Shown: positions 53,387 through 63,165, counted from the stretch's first letter. The stretch is DNA of 64,000 nucleotides from Phaeodactylibacter sp. (GCF_022763345.1 NZ_JALEGS010000048.1:1-64000); one strand, 5' to 3'. Translations and numbers: made by a program. The notes: generated by a model not told the origin, from the sequence alone.

Positions 53387-55330
53387 CTACTGCTTCACCA
53401 CCAACCTCCGGACAACACCATAGTTCGTCTGCAACTCCACCGTGTAAGCACCATTGGGCCACTGCCCTATTTCCAGCTGCCGGACGGTACCTGCCCACTC
53501 CGCCAGTAACTGCCCGTTGGCATGGTAAAGGCGGGCTTGCTCAAGGGTTGTGCCGGCGGGGAGGCTTAGATTAAGCTCGTCTTGTACCGGGTTGGGGAAT
53601 ACCTGTACTGCTTCCAGCAGTGCGGCTTCGGTATTGGTAAACTGCCCCTGCGTCACGCTGTTGTTGCGGCTCACGATACGCTGCTCGGGATCAAAGTAGA
53701 CAATCCCTACATTCCCGGGCATTTCGATGGCAAACTGCTGCCCATCAAAAGTATGGTCGAAGACGATGGAGGTGTCGATACCGCCGCTGATCAGGAAGCG
53801 TACCGGGACCGGCATTTCGAAAAAGCCGACCGAAGCGTGGGAGGTTTGCTGATTCAGGCGGACGTATAGCGTGCTCCCTTCCTGAAACCATCGCATCTGA
53901 TAGGACGGGTACCCCTGCCCGTACAGCCAGTCGTCGAAGAATTCGGTAAGGTCCTGCCCGCTTTCTGCCTCCAGGTAGCCCTTGAGGTCATCAGACTTGG
54001 CGTAGCCAAAGGCTAATTCAGGTGCATCCACGTAGTTGCGAACGCCCTGAAAGAAGGCCTCGTCGCCCAGCTTCCAGCGCAGCATGTGGAGGAGCATCGC
54101 ACCCTTGGAGTACGATAGGCGGCTGCTGAAAATACGGCTTACGCTGCTCGTGTCGTACACAAAAACGGAGCCATCGGGCGCGCTCGTCACGTGATTGATC
54201 TTGCCGGATAGCCAGTTTTCCCAGGTGTTGGGCCCCAGATCGTACTGATACGTCAGTCCTTCCAGGTAGGTGGCAAAGCCTTCATTAAGCCAGATGTCCT
54301 GCCAGCTGCCACAGGTCACTTTATCGCCAAACCATTGGTGGGCCAACTCATGCGCCTGCAATAGGTGGGAAAAGCCGCCCATAAAGCTCATCGTTTGGTG
54401 CTCCATGCCACCGCCCCAGCCAAATTGGGCATGGCCGTACTTTTCTTCGGCAAAGGGGTACAGCCCGAAGAGCTCGTTGAAGAGTTGCATGATTTCCACC
54501 GTAGCTGTGGTGGCCTGTTGAGCATCTGCCAGGTTTTCCGGAAAAACGTAGTTGAGCACCTCGATCGGTTCCCCATTTTCCACCGGTACGAAGTCGGAGT
54601 ACTCCGCGTAGTTGGTCACCGCAATGGCAATCAGGTAGGCAGGGATGGGATAGCGGTGCTTCCAGTGGTAGATGTGCTCATTGCCATCTTCAATAATCTC
54701 TTTCAACAAGCCATTGCTGGCCACCTTGTAGGCAACCGGGGTACGCACCAGTACATCAATACTGTCAATTTTGTCGCTCAAATCCTGCTTGCAGGGCCAC
54801 CAATCCCGGGCACCGTAGGGCTCAGAAAGGGTCCAGAGCACCGGATTGCCGCTGTGGGTGGCCTGCGCAAAGGAGCCAAAGCCATTGGACGGCGGTGCGC
54901 CTTCGTAGGTAACGCTTACCGAGTCCAGCTCCGCCATCGCCAGGGAATTGGGCAGGTTGATGGTCAGCATATTGTTGCTTTGGCTGTAGGTTTCCACTTC
55001 CTGCCCGTGAAAAACGACACTATTGACCTGCAGGGTATTGGCAAGATCGAAGTGCAGCGCTATGAAGTTGGCCTCCTTAGGCATGAAGTAGGTCGTGACA
55101 GTCCCGGAAATGTAGTAGTTGTTGGGGTTGATGTTCCACTCCAGCCGATGGTACTTGATATCGTAGTCATCGGTCAATGCGGAGGAACGGAAATTCAGCT
55201 GCCGTTCGGCTGCGCCACGTTCCATGGCGGTGATGGCTTCCTGATCTTTGCACACCCATTCCTCGGTTTGGGCAGTGCCTAATGCATTCAAAGTGGCCAG
55301 CAGCAGACCGGCGAGTATCCATTTTTTCAT
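53387..55330 (-). CDS. M1-family aminopeptidase with T9SS sorting domain
   Basis: 647 aa from Met at 55330 (MKKWILAGLLLATLNALGTA signal peptide); 12 further upstream codons are unlikely. The gluzincin motif is complete: HELAHQWFGD with the two zinc histidines and the distal Glu in WLNEGFATYLE; substrate-recognition GGGMEHQTMSF fits the GAMEN-like region. A type A sorting domain (VQVFPNPVQDELNLSLPAG) ends the protein, so it acts at the cell surface or outside. TACTTTTC at 55345-55352 is a 7/8 -7 box. Confidence 0.92.
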   Translation of the reverse strand: MKKWILAGLLLATLNALGTAQTEEWVCKDQEAITAMERGAAERQLNFRSSALTDDYDIKYHRLEWNINPNNYYISGTVTTYFMPKEANFIALHFDLANTLQVNSVVFHGQEVETYSQSNNMLTINLPNSLAMAELDSVSVTYEGAPPSNGFGSFAQATHSGNPVLWTLSEPYGARDWWPCKQDLSDKIDSIDVLVRTPVAYKVASNGLLKEIIEDGNEHIYHWKHRYPIPAYLIAIAVTNYAEYSDFVPVENGEPIEVLNYVFPENLADAQQATTATVEIMQLFNELFGLYPFAEEKYGHAQFGWGGGMEHQTMSFMGGFSHLLQAHELAHQWFGDKVTCGSWQDIWLNEGFATYLEGLTYQYDLGPNTWENWLSGKINHVTSAPDGSVFVYDTSSVSRIFSSRLSYSKGAMLLHMLRWKLGDEAFFQGVRNYVDAPELAFGYAKSDDLKGYLEAESGQDLTEFFDDWLYGQGYPSYQMRWFQEGSTLYVRLNQQTSHASVGFFEMPVPVRFLISGGIDTSIVFDHTFDGQQFAIEMPGNVGIVYFDPEQRIVSRNNSVTQGQFTNTEAALLEAVQVFPNPVQDELNLSLPAGTTLEQARLYHANGQLLAEWAGTVRQLEIGQWPNGAYTVELQTNYGVVRRLVVKQ

Positions 55331-55464
55331 CGCTAATTTTTTTATTCTCCGAAAAGTAAGCGACAAAAGCCTGAACTAAGGTGAGGATGGTCACCGGAGG
55401 GGGTGAGATTAGGCAGGTGGGGACTACTCTGCAACAATCAACAGCTCGGGACAAGCATTCTTAC

Positions 55465-57020
55465 TCATTGTTTTACCACTCTAATGCTGCCTGTTACCTT
55501 TTGCCCCCGAAAAGAGAGTATATAGACACCCGGTGGCAAACCCACAGCACTGATTTCCTGCTGCCCTTGCCGGATTGTGGTTTCCAATAAGACCCTGCCC
55601 TGCAGGTCTAAAAGTTGCAAATGAGCTGGATCAGTATGCCCCCATTCTACTACCCAATGGTCTGTTGCCGGATTGGGGTACGCTTTGGCCAACAAAGCCG
55701 CCGCATCAGGCACTTGTGTTGGTACAGGCGTGCAGAACATCGTATCCAGGCAGCCTTCGTTGGTCATTTTGACAAACCAGCCATATCTTTTATTATCTTC
55801 ATCGGTCGCTATGCCTCCGGCCACCAGATTGCCACTTGAGAGTTGCCCTAATCCAAATAATAAGCCGCCAGCCGGGAAATAATCCGTAAAAGGCACGGGG
55901 AAATTTCTATCCCAAATTTCCTCCCCATCATAAGAGAATTTGTACATCCATCCATGCGCAACAAAAGAGCTTATCAGCTTCCTGCCACAGCCTACAATAT
56001 GGCCGTCGGCCGTTTTCTCAAATTCCATTAAAGTGCTGAATGCATCAACCCGCTGAGGGGTGCCAAAGCTGTAGGACCAAGCTCGTTGGAATGCCGTGTC
56101 AAATCTGCTGAGGGTGGGTTGCAATAAGGTATAATTGGAGATAGGGCCAGGTACTTGCCGTTGCCCGTAAATGATGAAACTGCTACTATCTACTGGGATG
56201 ACCTGCCGGAAATACCCTTCCTCCGGCTCTAAATCAGAAACCCATTCTTTTAAGACTTCACCTGTAGGGCTAAGTAGTGTAATTCTTGAACGGCCACTTT
56301 GAGTTGGTGCTCCAGGCGGGGACTCCTGCTCTACTGACAGGGCTACTGCCATGCCACTATTCAGTTGCTGAACATCCATCACAGTCGTGCTGTAGAGGCT
56401 GTGCTCAAACCGGCGCTCCCAAATTTCTTCCCCGTACATATCGATACGCCTGACAAATCCAAAAGACACGGTATCAGGGCCTTGAATTCGCCCATATAGA
56501 TAATACCCATCTGGATGAGCCGGGGCTACAGTATAGTTGAAATTGCTAAGGTTGACGGTATCGGCATACTCACGTACATGCTCAAGCCCAAGTGTATCGT
56601 TGAGTTTAAAAAGAAAGGAGCTCGGACGAAAAACGGTGGCCCCTGTTGCTACATAACAATTTGAAATAGAGTCGAAAATTACTTTTCCCCATGTTTCTGA
56701 ATTCCTAAGTACATCTCCCATACTATCTGTTAGAAACCTGTGCCTTAATAGCTGCCCGGAGCTATCAACTTGAGCAAAGAAGACTCCGTCTACAGGTTCT
56801 TCACCCATTTTCCTTCCTCGCCCATACATCAAAAGAGTGTCATTGAAGACTGTAATACTGGTAGCTCTAGAGCCCAGATAAGGTATATCTATTGCTTCAT
56901 TCCAGTTATCCTGCCCGTGAGCTGAAAAAGGAGAGAATCCCAGGTTTAGACAAAAAAGTAAAGAATAAAAAAAAGGTAAATAAATTTTTTCTTTGCTTTG
57001 TATCCTATTGATAAACCCAT
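55465..57020 (-). CDS. T9SS-secreted surface protein, paralog B, with an apparent frameshift
   Basis: The main frame (55465 to about 56985) ends with a type A sorting domain (AKAYPNPATDHWVVEWGHTD) and resembles paralog A. Its 5-prime end has no start codon; codons just upstream encode signal-peptide-like residues (SLLFCLNLGFSPFSAHGQ). In another frame, ATG at 57020 opens MGLSIGYKAKKKFIYLFF and then stops. The two join if the run of eight A at 56967-56974 (T on the coding strand) had nine. So this is a one-base homopolymer deletion: sequencing error, phase-variable switch or true mutation. Confidence 0.75.
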
Positions 57021-57022
57021 AA

Positions 57023-57220
57023 TTATTGGATTAAAACTTTAGTCCGAGTTATTTGTCCTGATTCGGTACGAACCTCTGCGAGGTAAAGGCCTTTAGGCAA
57101 TCCGTTTACTCCCCAGGTTAGATCATTGACATTTTCATCAAATACCTCTTGCCTTAGTATCTGCCCCTGAGCATTGTATAAGCAGACATTGCCAGATAAA
57201 TATATTTCCGGCAGAAACCC
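57023..57220 (-). pseudogene. Truncated orphan T9SS sorting domain
   Basis: 65 codons without Met and without a complete start: GFLPEIYLSGNVCLYNAQGQ, then ILRQEVFDENVN and GLPKGLYLAEVRTESG, ending TKVLIQ and TAA at 57023-57025. This is the C-terminal three quarters of a type A sorting domain; its first strand is cut exactly next to the stop codon of the choice-of-anchor-L gene, and its own stop is two bases before the ATG of paralog B. A remnant of a lost cargo gene. Confidence 0.75.
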
Positions 57221-57221
57221 T

Positions 57222-59018
57222 TTACTGCTTACTCACCAGCCGTTGTAAAGCGCCCTGCTCATTGGTCAGTTCGATGACATAAACACCCGCACTCCACTGC
57301 TCCATTGGAATGGTGGACTGCCCCTGCAGCCCCTGCCGGCGGAGCAGCAGTTGTCCGTCGGCGCGGAAAACAGACACGTCATAAGCTCCGGTCATTGCCG
57401 GGCGGATGGTCAGGCGGTCTTTAACCGGGTTAGGAAATAGCACAAAAGCCGTAACAGGCAAATCCCGGGTGCTGACGACCATTACACTCACCTCTGACAC
57501 CGCAATGGCCTCCCCACAGTCATTCATGGCTGTAAGGGTTACGGTGTAGCTGCCTTCGGATGCGTAAGTATGCATGGGCGACTGCTCCGTGCTTTGCTGG
57601 CCATCCCCAAAATCCCATAGGTAGGACGTGGCATGCGCTGCATTATTCTGGAAAGCCACCTGCAGCTCATTGGCCGTAACTTCAAAGGCAGCGGTAGGTA
57701 GGGCCTGAATTTCAACGGCGGCCTCCATTTCAATCGTCGCTGTCTGCCCGAAGGTATCGGTGACGGTGAGCGTTACGGGGTACACGCCAGGCTCATTATA
57801 GGTTACGGTCGGATTAGGGGCATCAGCAGTCGCCGGCTGCCCACCGGGGAAAGCCCAGGACCAGGTGTCAACGGCGCCTTCCGAGAGGTCCTCAAAGGAA
57901 AAAGCATCGCCGGGGCAATTCCCTGCCTCGGGGGTGACGCCAAAATTGGTGAGCAACGGCGGGACTACCGTCACGGTTTCCACGAAAGTGGCCGAGCAGC
58001 ACCAGGTATGTACTTTAAGTTCCACTATATATGTCCCATACGCTGCGTACGTGTGGGGCTCCGGATGCCGTTCCGTGGAAGTGGTGCCATCACCAAAGTC
58101 CCATTCGAAGGCCTTGGCAAAAGAAGATATGTTTTCTGCAATGAGTTGATTGCCGATGACGCTAAGGTTCGCGTTAGCTGTAGGGGTAAGCAGGGAGTCG
58201 CCGCCCAAACTGGTAATCCCAATAAAAACACCGGAGTCATAGACCCCATCCCCAGCATCTGCAATACCAATTTTGATGTGGTAGGTTTCGCCCGGTGTGA
58301 CGTATGCTTTGGCAGGCAGTAAAGTGGTGTAGGCATCGTAGGCCAGGTCTGTGGCTGTAGTATCATATATTGGTGGCGACCACGACAGGGTATCAAGAGT
58401 GAACTGTGGAATATAGAAACTGCTGTTGGAGTCCGCATTCAGGTTATTGATGGTTACCGGGACTATTGGGTCACTGTCCGGTATGGTAGCAATATTGGTC
58501 AATGAGTCATATTCCGGACCCCCACTTATGAAGAAAGCGAATACATCATTGAAGTTCGTACCTACAAATTCCGGGTATTCCTCAGAGCCAAAGATGTAGT
58601 TGAAGCAGATGGTATCTGTATTGGGCACGATATCAAACTCCAGTACAGCAGCATCATGGGTCATCATACCAGGCTCCAGCAGCCCTTGTAAATCAGCGTC
58701 TCCGGGCTGTAATAAGTTATTAAAAGTTGCACTGAAGCTTGCCGGGTTGGCCGCTACGGTTGTCGGGCCGGTGGACAGGAATATCCCGGCATTGATGCCC
58801 ATGTAGGTATCGCCGGCATCAAAAAAAGCCATCCCTTCCGGAGCGCCGGTATAGGTCACATTGGAAGGCGCAACATCAGCATCGCTGAAGAAAGCGGTAA
58901 CCATTTCAGATGCGGTGTAAGAGGTGTCGACAAACAGGTTGGACTGAGCCAGGAGTGCGTTGCTGCTCAAAAGGGCGAACAGGAAAAGGGGGATTGCAGT
59001 AATCGTCTTTTTCATCAT
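57222..59018 (-). CDS. Choice-of-anchor-L / PKD-domain surface protein with T9SS sorting domain
   Basis: 598 aa from Met at 59018 (MMKKTITAIPLFLFALLSS); the longer frame to 59039 begins in the promoter. Signal peptide to LLAQS, then a choice-of-anchor-L domain (FGSEEYPEFVGTNFNDVFAF, GVFIGITSLGG), at least three PKD-like domains (AFEWDFGDGTTS, WSWAFPGGQPATA, YLWDFGDGQQSTEQSP) and a type A sorting domain (FVLFPNPVKDRLTIRPAMTG). Adhesin-like surface protein; partner unknown. Confidence 0.88.
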   Translation of the reverse strand: MMKKTITAIPLFLFALLSSNALLAQSNLFVDTSYTASEMVTAFFSDADVAPSNVTYTGAPEGMAFFDAGDTYMGINAGIFLSTGPTTVAANPASFSATFNNLLQPGDADLQGLLEPGMMTHDAAVLEFDIVPNTDTICFNYIFGSEEYPEFVGTNFNDVFAFFISGGPEYDSLTNIATIPDSDPIVPVTINNLNADSNSSFYIPQFTLDTLSWSPPIYDTTATDLAYDAYTTLLPAKAYVTPGETYHIKIGIADAGDGVYDSGVFIGITSLGGDSLLTPTANANLSVIGNQLIAENISSFAKAFEWDFGDGTTSTERHPEPHTYAAYGTYIVELKVHTWCCSATFVETVTVVPPLLTNFGVTPEAGNCPGDAFSFEDLSEGAVDTWSWAFPGGQPATADAPNPTVTYNEPGVYPVTLTVTDTFGQTATIEMEAAVEIQALPTAAFEVTANELQVAFQNNAAHATSYLWDFGDGQQSTEQSPMHTYASEGSYTVTLTAMNDCGEAIAVSEVSVMVVSTRDLPVTAFVLFPNPVKDRLTIRPAMTGAYDVSVFRADGQLLLRRQGLQGQSTIPMEQWSAGVYVIELTNEQGALQRLVSKQ

Positions 59019-59036
59019 ATCGGGTTTAGTGTTAAC

Positions 59037-59068
59037 CAAAAATAAGGAAAACAGGCGGTAAAAGGCAA
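59037..59068 (-). promoter_or_regulatory. -33/-7 promoter for the choice-of-anchor-L gene
   Basis: Minus strand TTG at 59066-59068, 21 bases, then TATTTTTG at 59037-59044, about 18 bases before the preferred start. Divergent from the B12 operon. Confidence 0.6.
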
Positions 59069-59118
59069 CTGCTATACAGCGCTGACCAAAATTTAACGTC
59101 TACCTGTGCTTTTTTCCC

Positions 59119-59126
59119 TACCTTTA
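59119..59126 (+). promoter_or_regulatory. Probable -7 box of the B12 operon
   Basis: TACCTTTA, a 7/8 match to TAnnTTTG, just upstream of the cobalamin riboswitch. A transcript starting near 59132 would begin right at the aptamer. No good -33 element. Confidence 0.4.
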
Positions 59127-59130
59127 CGCC

Positions 59131-59310
59131 AGCGTTGGTACGAATGCTATGTCTGTGAGGATAGCCTTCGTTTAAAAGGGAATCAGGTGCAAATCCTGAG
59201 CAGTCCCCGCTGCTGTAAGCTTCACAAAAAATGCCCTTTGCGCACTAAGCCACTGTCGGGAGATGATGGGAAGGCCGCAAAAGCAGAAGCAAGCCAGAAG
59301 ACCTGCCAAG
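59131..59310 (+). promoter_or_regulatory. Cobalamin riboswitch
   Basis: The aptamer core is present: AAAAGGGAAUCAGGUGCAAA as 59174-59193, continuing into the B12 box with CAGTCCCCGCTGCTGT ending at 59216. Further conserved blocks are AAGCCACTG near 59247 and GGGAAGGCC near 59268, and GCCAGAAGACCTGCC at 59293-59307. Controls the BtuB-like receptor gene that begins at 59528; with B12 bound, expression should be low. Confidence 0.93.
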
Positions 59311-59527
59311 CTGTATTTTTTCATTCGGGCTTTCGGAGGAAAAGCAGGGGTGGAGTGCTTATTGGGCCTAATGGGTACCGCGCTGGCCTGTTCTCTACGT
59401 AAAGGCAAGCGTACGGCTTAACAAACACAGGTGTGTAGGAATTTCCTTCGCCTTCTTTTGTCCGTTCACCCGCACAATGCCCCATTATCCGCTCTTGTCC
59501 TGCCCTTCAGGCTCCAAAACCGGCAGG

Positions 59528-61405
59528 ATGCGGCAGCTCCTTATCTTTTTTCTGAGCATTTCCTATGCGTTGCCCCTTTTGGCACAGCCCGACACCGCCG
59601 TCCTCCTGCCTGCTGCTGAAATCACCACTTCGCCCCTTCGCGCCAGCTTTACCGGCAGTCAGGAACAACGCTGGGACTCCACTGATGTCAACCGCTACAC
59701 CGGCTATTACCTGACCGACCTGCTGGAACGGGAAGGCGGTATTTTCATCAAGAACTACGGCGGCGGCAGCATTGCCACCACCTCCATCCGAGGAGGCAGT
59801 GCCGGGCATACAGCGGTCACCTGGAATGGGCTGCCGCTCCAAAGCCCGATGCTGGGCCAACTTGACTTTTCCCTCCTGCCCCTGGCTTTTGTGGATGATG
59901 TGCGCCTGCAAAGGGGGGGCGGCAGCGCAGCATGGGGCAGCGGGGCCATTGGCGGCACGGTGGGTTTGCGGAACACCCCCCTCTCCTACCGGGGCATCGA
60001 AGCGGGCGCACAAACCATGCTGGGCAGCTTTGGCTTTCAGGACCATCAGGCGCGGGCCCGCTACCGGGGGGAGCATTGGGCATTCAATACCCGCCTGTTC
60101 CGCCGGTCTGCCGACAACGATTTCAACTACCGACTGGATAGTGGAGAAGAACGGCAGCAAACGCATGCCGATTTCCGGCAACAGGGCATCATGCAGGAAG
60201 TCTACTGGCAGCCCCGCCCCGATCGTCAACTGGCTGCTTTTGCCTGGTGGCAAACCTCCGACCGCAATATCCCGCCCCTGACCACCCAAACCCGGAGCGA
60301 AGCCCTGCAGCTCGATACCTTCCTGCGCACCGCCCTGCATTACCAGCAACTCAGCAAACATGGCATTTTCAATGCCCGCCTGGGCTGGTTCCGGGAAGCG
60401 ATCGACTACCGGGATGATGCCATCCTGCTGCGGGCGCTGAGCCATTTCCATACGCTCATGGGCGAGGTGGAACATCAATGGGCGCTAAGTGCAGACATGG
60501 AATTACAGGCTGGGCTCTTCTATAACCGGGCTACGGCTACAGCCGATGGGTACCGGGGTGAACAACCGAAGCAGCAACGCGTCGCGGCTTTTGCCAGCCT
60601 CCGGAAAGAATGGAATGCCCTGCGGGTTCAGCTCAGCCTACGGCAGGAACGGGTCGATGAAAACTGGGTGCCCATCGTACCTGCACTGGGCGCAAACGGC
60701 CCCATTACTTCTAATCTAAGCTGGCAGGCCAAAATCAGCCGCAATTACCGCATTCCAACCCTGAATGACCTGTACTGGCTGCCGGGAGGGAACCCGGATT
60801 TATTGCCCGAAATCGGCTGGAGCGCAGAGGGTGGGCTAAACTGGCAAAAGGGGGCATGGAGCTATGCCGTTACCGGCTTCCACCGGCGCATCGACGATTG
60901 GATTATGTGGGGGCTTACCGAGGGGCAAAACTTTTGGTCCGCCAATAACCTCACAGAGGTCTGGAGCCGGGGGCTGGAACAGCGCCTATCCTGCCGCTTC
61001 ACCACCGGAGCATGGCGGTGGGAAGGGCAAGTGGGCTACGACTACATCCGCTCCACCAATGAAATCGCCCTTCAGCAGCCGCGGATTGCCGAAGGGGAGC
61101 AACTCGCTTACACACCGGAGCATCTGGCTTTTGCCCGCATCACGGTAAGCATAGACGCCCTGCAATTCACCTATCAGCATCGGCTGACGAGTGCGGTTCA
61201 AACCCTGAATGATACCGAGCTTCCTGGCTATCACCTTGGTTTTGCGCAGCTACAGTATCAGCTAAACTGGCAAAAATTCACGCTACAGGCTTTCGGCCGG
61301 GCAGACAATCTCTGGGACGCTTCCTACCGCATCGTCGATCGGCGCCCCATGCCGGGCCGCAGCTTTCAACTAGGCATTAACCTGTTTTTCAAACATAAAC
61401 ATTAG
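59528..61405 (+). CDS. btuB: TonB-dependent cobalamin receptor, BtuB-like
   Basis: 625 aa from Met at 59528 (MRQLLIFFLSISYALPLLAQ signal peptide); the frame opens 17 codons earlier, without signal sequence. A TonB plug domain follows (TSIRGGSAGHTAVTWNGLPL, QRGGGSAAWGSGAIGGTV), then a 22-strand barrel pattern ending in an aromatic-rich C-terminal strand (RSFQLGINLFFKHKH). Short for the family but complete. Directly behind a cobalamin riboswitch, so vitamin B12 or corrinoid uptake is the best assignment; specificity is inferred from this context. Confidence 0.9.
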   Translation: MRQLLIFFLSISYALPLLAQPDTAVLLPAAEITTSPLRASFTGSQEQRWDSTDVNRYTGYYLTDLLEREGGIFIKNYGGGSIATTSIRGGSAGHTAVTWNGLPLQSPMLGQLDFSLLPLAFVDDVRLQRGGGSAAWGSGAIGGTVGLRNTPLSYRGIEAGAQTMLGSFGFQDHQARARYRGEHWAFNTRLFRRSADNDFNYRLDSGEERQQTHADFRQQGIMQEVYWQPRPDRQLAAFAWWQTSDRNIPPLTTQTRSEALQLDTFLRTALHYQQLSKHGIFNARLGWFREAIDYRDDAILLRALSHFHTLMGEVEHQWALSADMELQAGLFYNRATATADGYRGEQPKQQRVAAFASLRKEWNALRVQLSLRQERVDENWVPIVPALGANGPITSNLSWQAKISRNYRIPTLNDLYWLPGGNPDLLPEIGWSAEGGLNWQKGAWSYAVTGFHRRIDDWIMWGLTEGQNFWSANNLTEVWSRGLEQRLSCRFTTGAWRWEGQVGYDYIRSTNEIALQQPRIAEGEQLAYTPEHLAFARITVSIDALQFTYQHRLTSAVQTLNDTELPGYHLGFAQLQYQLNWQKFTLQAFGRADNLWDASYRIVDRRPMPGRSFQLGINLFFKHKH

Positions 61406-61411
61406 CCTTAT

Positions 61412-62389
61412 ATGAAATGGACTTCAACTACTATTCTACTGTTGTTCTGTACCGCATTGAGCTATGCGCAAACTACTGCTGATTTCGAAAACTTTGACCT
61501 CGAGCCCGGTGAAGCCCTGAACGGGAGTGACGGCAGCGGTGGTTTCCAAAGCGGCAACCTTTTTCTGCCCAACAGCTACAATCCGGATTTTAACTCTTGG
61601 TCTGGCTGGGCCATTTCAGCCAGCACCGATGTAACTACCCCTGGATTTATGAATGACCTGAGCGCCATTACCGGCAGCGGCTACAATTCCACAACCTACG
61701 CAGTAAGCTTTGCTTCGCCACAATCCGTCATCGTACTGCAGGGCGCAGCTGCCGGGGGCGCAGTGGAAGGCTTCTACGTCACCAATGGCACCTATCCTTA
61801 CCTCAGCATGCTGGAAGGTGATGGCTTTGCTAAAAAGTTTGGCGGAGAATCCGGCGATGACCCCGACTTTTTTCTTTTGACCATAAAAAAGTATCTTGGT
61901 GGGGAACTGAGTATCGATAGTGTCAACTTTTACCTGGCTGATTACCGGTTTGAGGACAACAGTCAGGACTACATCGTGGAAGAGTGGACCTACGTGGACC
62001 TGAGCCCACTCGGCAATGCCGACAGCCTGCAATTCACGATGAGCTCTACGGATAATGGGATGTTTGGCATGAATACGCCCGCGTATTTTTGCATGGACGA
62101 CCTGACAACTACCGACATGCCGGTCAGCACGAAGCGCACGGAACTGCCTGCCGCTGACCTGAATGTATTCCCTAACCCGGCAAGCGCCACCTGGCATGCA
62201 CAATGGGGATCCAATCAGGAAGCCGAAGCGAGGCTGATGAATATCAGTGGGCAGGTGTTGCAAACTTTTCGGCTTATGCCGGGAACAAACGCCATAGATG
62301 CCTTAACTTTGCCTGAAGGCATTTACGTACTGCAGGTGCATAATGCTAATGGCTACCTGACCAAAAAACTATTTAAAACCAATTTTTAA
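61412..62389 (+). CDS. DUF4465 surface protein with T9SS sorting domain
   Basis: 325 aa, starting 6 bases after the receptor stop. Signal peptide ending ALSYAQ, then a DUF4465 domain (TADFENFDLEPGEALNGSDG, YNSTTYAVSF, VEEWTYVDLSPLGNADSL) and a type A sorting domain (LNVFPNPASATWHAQWG). DUF4465 proteins recur in Bacteroidota B12 loci, and surface B12-binding lipoproteins (BtuG, BtuH) aid BtuB there; here the anchor would be T9SS instead of a lipid. Role as a cobalamin capture protein is inferred. Confidence 0.85.
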   Translation: MKWTSTTILLLFCTALSYAQTTADFENFDLEPGEALNGSDGSGGFQSGNLFLPNSYNPDFNSWSGWAISASTDVTTPGFMNDLSAITGSGYNSTTYAVSFASPQSVIVLQGAAAGGAVEGFYVTNGTYPYLSMLEGDGFAKKFGGESGDDPDFFLLTIKKYLGGELSIDSVNFYLADYRFEDNSQDYIVEEWTYVDLSPLGNADSLQFTMSSTDNGMFGMNTPAYFCMDDLTTTDMPVSTKRTELPAADLNVFPNPASATWHAQWGSNQEAEARLMNISGQVLQTFRLMPGTNAIDALTLPEGIYVLQVHNANGYLTKKLFKTNF

Positions 62390-62434
62390 CGCCTCATCGT
62401 CAGGCGTCTCAGAAAACTATAAACTACTTAAGAT

Positions 62435-63013
62435 ATGCAAGATCAAAAGCTTAACATCCGGTTTGCTGTAGTAACGGGCATGATTCTCGTGGCTGCGCTT
62501 TTCCGGATTTTCCCACACCCCCTGAATTTTTCGCCAGTTGCAGCAATGGGCCTTTTCGGAGCGGCTTACTTCAGCAAGCGCTGGCTGGCTTTCCTGGTAC
62601 CCGTATTGGCGGTTTTTGCCAGTGATATTATCATCAATAATGTCATTTATGCCCACTACTTTGAGGGCTTCACCGTATTCTACGAAGGCTTTTTCTGGCA
62701 GTACGGCAGCTACCTGCTCATCGTACTCTTTGGGCTGGGTGTCCTTTCCAAAGTGACCCTGCCCCGTATCCTGGGTGGCGCGATCGGAGCTGGTGCGATC
62801 TTTTTCCTGGTGTCCAACTTCGGCGTATGGCTCGGCAGCCCCATGTACCCGCAAAATATTGGCGGGCTGATGGCTTGCTATGGTGCAGGCTGGCCTTTCT
62901 ATCAGGCAACCTTTGCCGGTGATCTCATCTTTACCGGTGTCATGTTTGGTGCTTACGAGTTCATCAAACTCCGCTACCCGGCGTTGGATTTCCAAACGCA
63001 GCGTATCGCTTAG
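62435..63013 (+). CDS. DUF6580 membrane protein, putative transporter component
   Basis: 192 aa with five or six membrane spans. The N-terminal FRIFPHPLNFSPVAAMGLFG is the signature of the DUF6580 family of putative transport proteins, which resemble ECF-type substrate-binding S components. Third gene of the riboswitch-controlled operon, so inner-membrane passage or binding of cobalamin is a reasonable role (inference). No energising ABC or ECF genes are in the window. Confidence 0.8.
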   Translation: MQDQKLNIRFAVVTGMILVAALFRIFPHPLNFSPVAAMGLFGAAYFSKRWLAFLVPVLAVFASDIIINNVIYAHYFEGFTVFYEGFFWQYGSYLLIVLFGLGVLSKVTLPRILGGAIGAGAIFFLVSNFGVWLGSPMYPQNIGGLMACYGAGWPFYQATFAGDLIFTGVMFGAYEFIKLRYPALDFQTQRIA

Positions 63014-63046
63014 TTGCCACCTGTTAGATTGGAGTGGCAGTAACAG

Positions 63047-63086
63047 CCCGGTAATTCCAAAGGCAGGAAATGCCGGGTCGTTTTTT
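63047..63086 (+). terminator. Intrinsic terminator of the B12 operon
   Basis: Imperfect 12-bp stem (CCCGG..TTCC with GGAAATGCCGGG) ending in six T. Confidence 0.7.
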
Positions 63087-63165
63087 CTTCTGGCTACAAC
63101 TCACTGTACTGCAAAGCCTTAAAACCTGAACTCAAAGGTATAGGCAAAAAATTTTAGCCAAGGGG

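Noticed and set aside
59507..60478. 323-codon frame antisense to the BtuB-like receptor
   Set aside because: Shadow of the receptor gene, rich in Gly, Ala and Pro, no recognisable domain.
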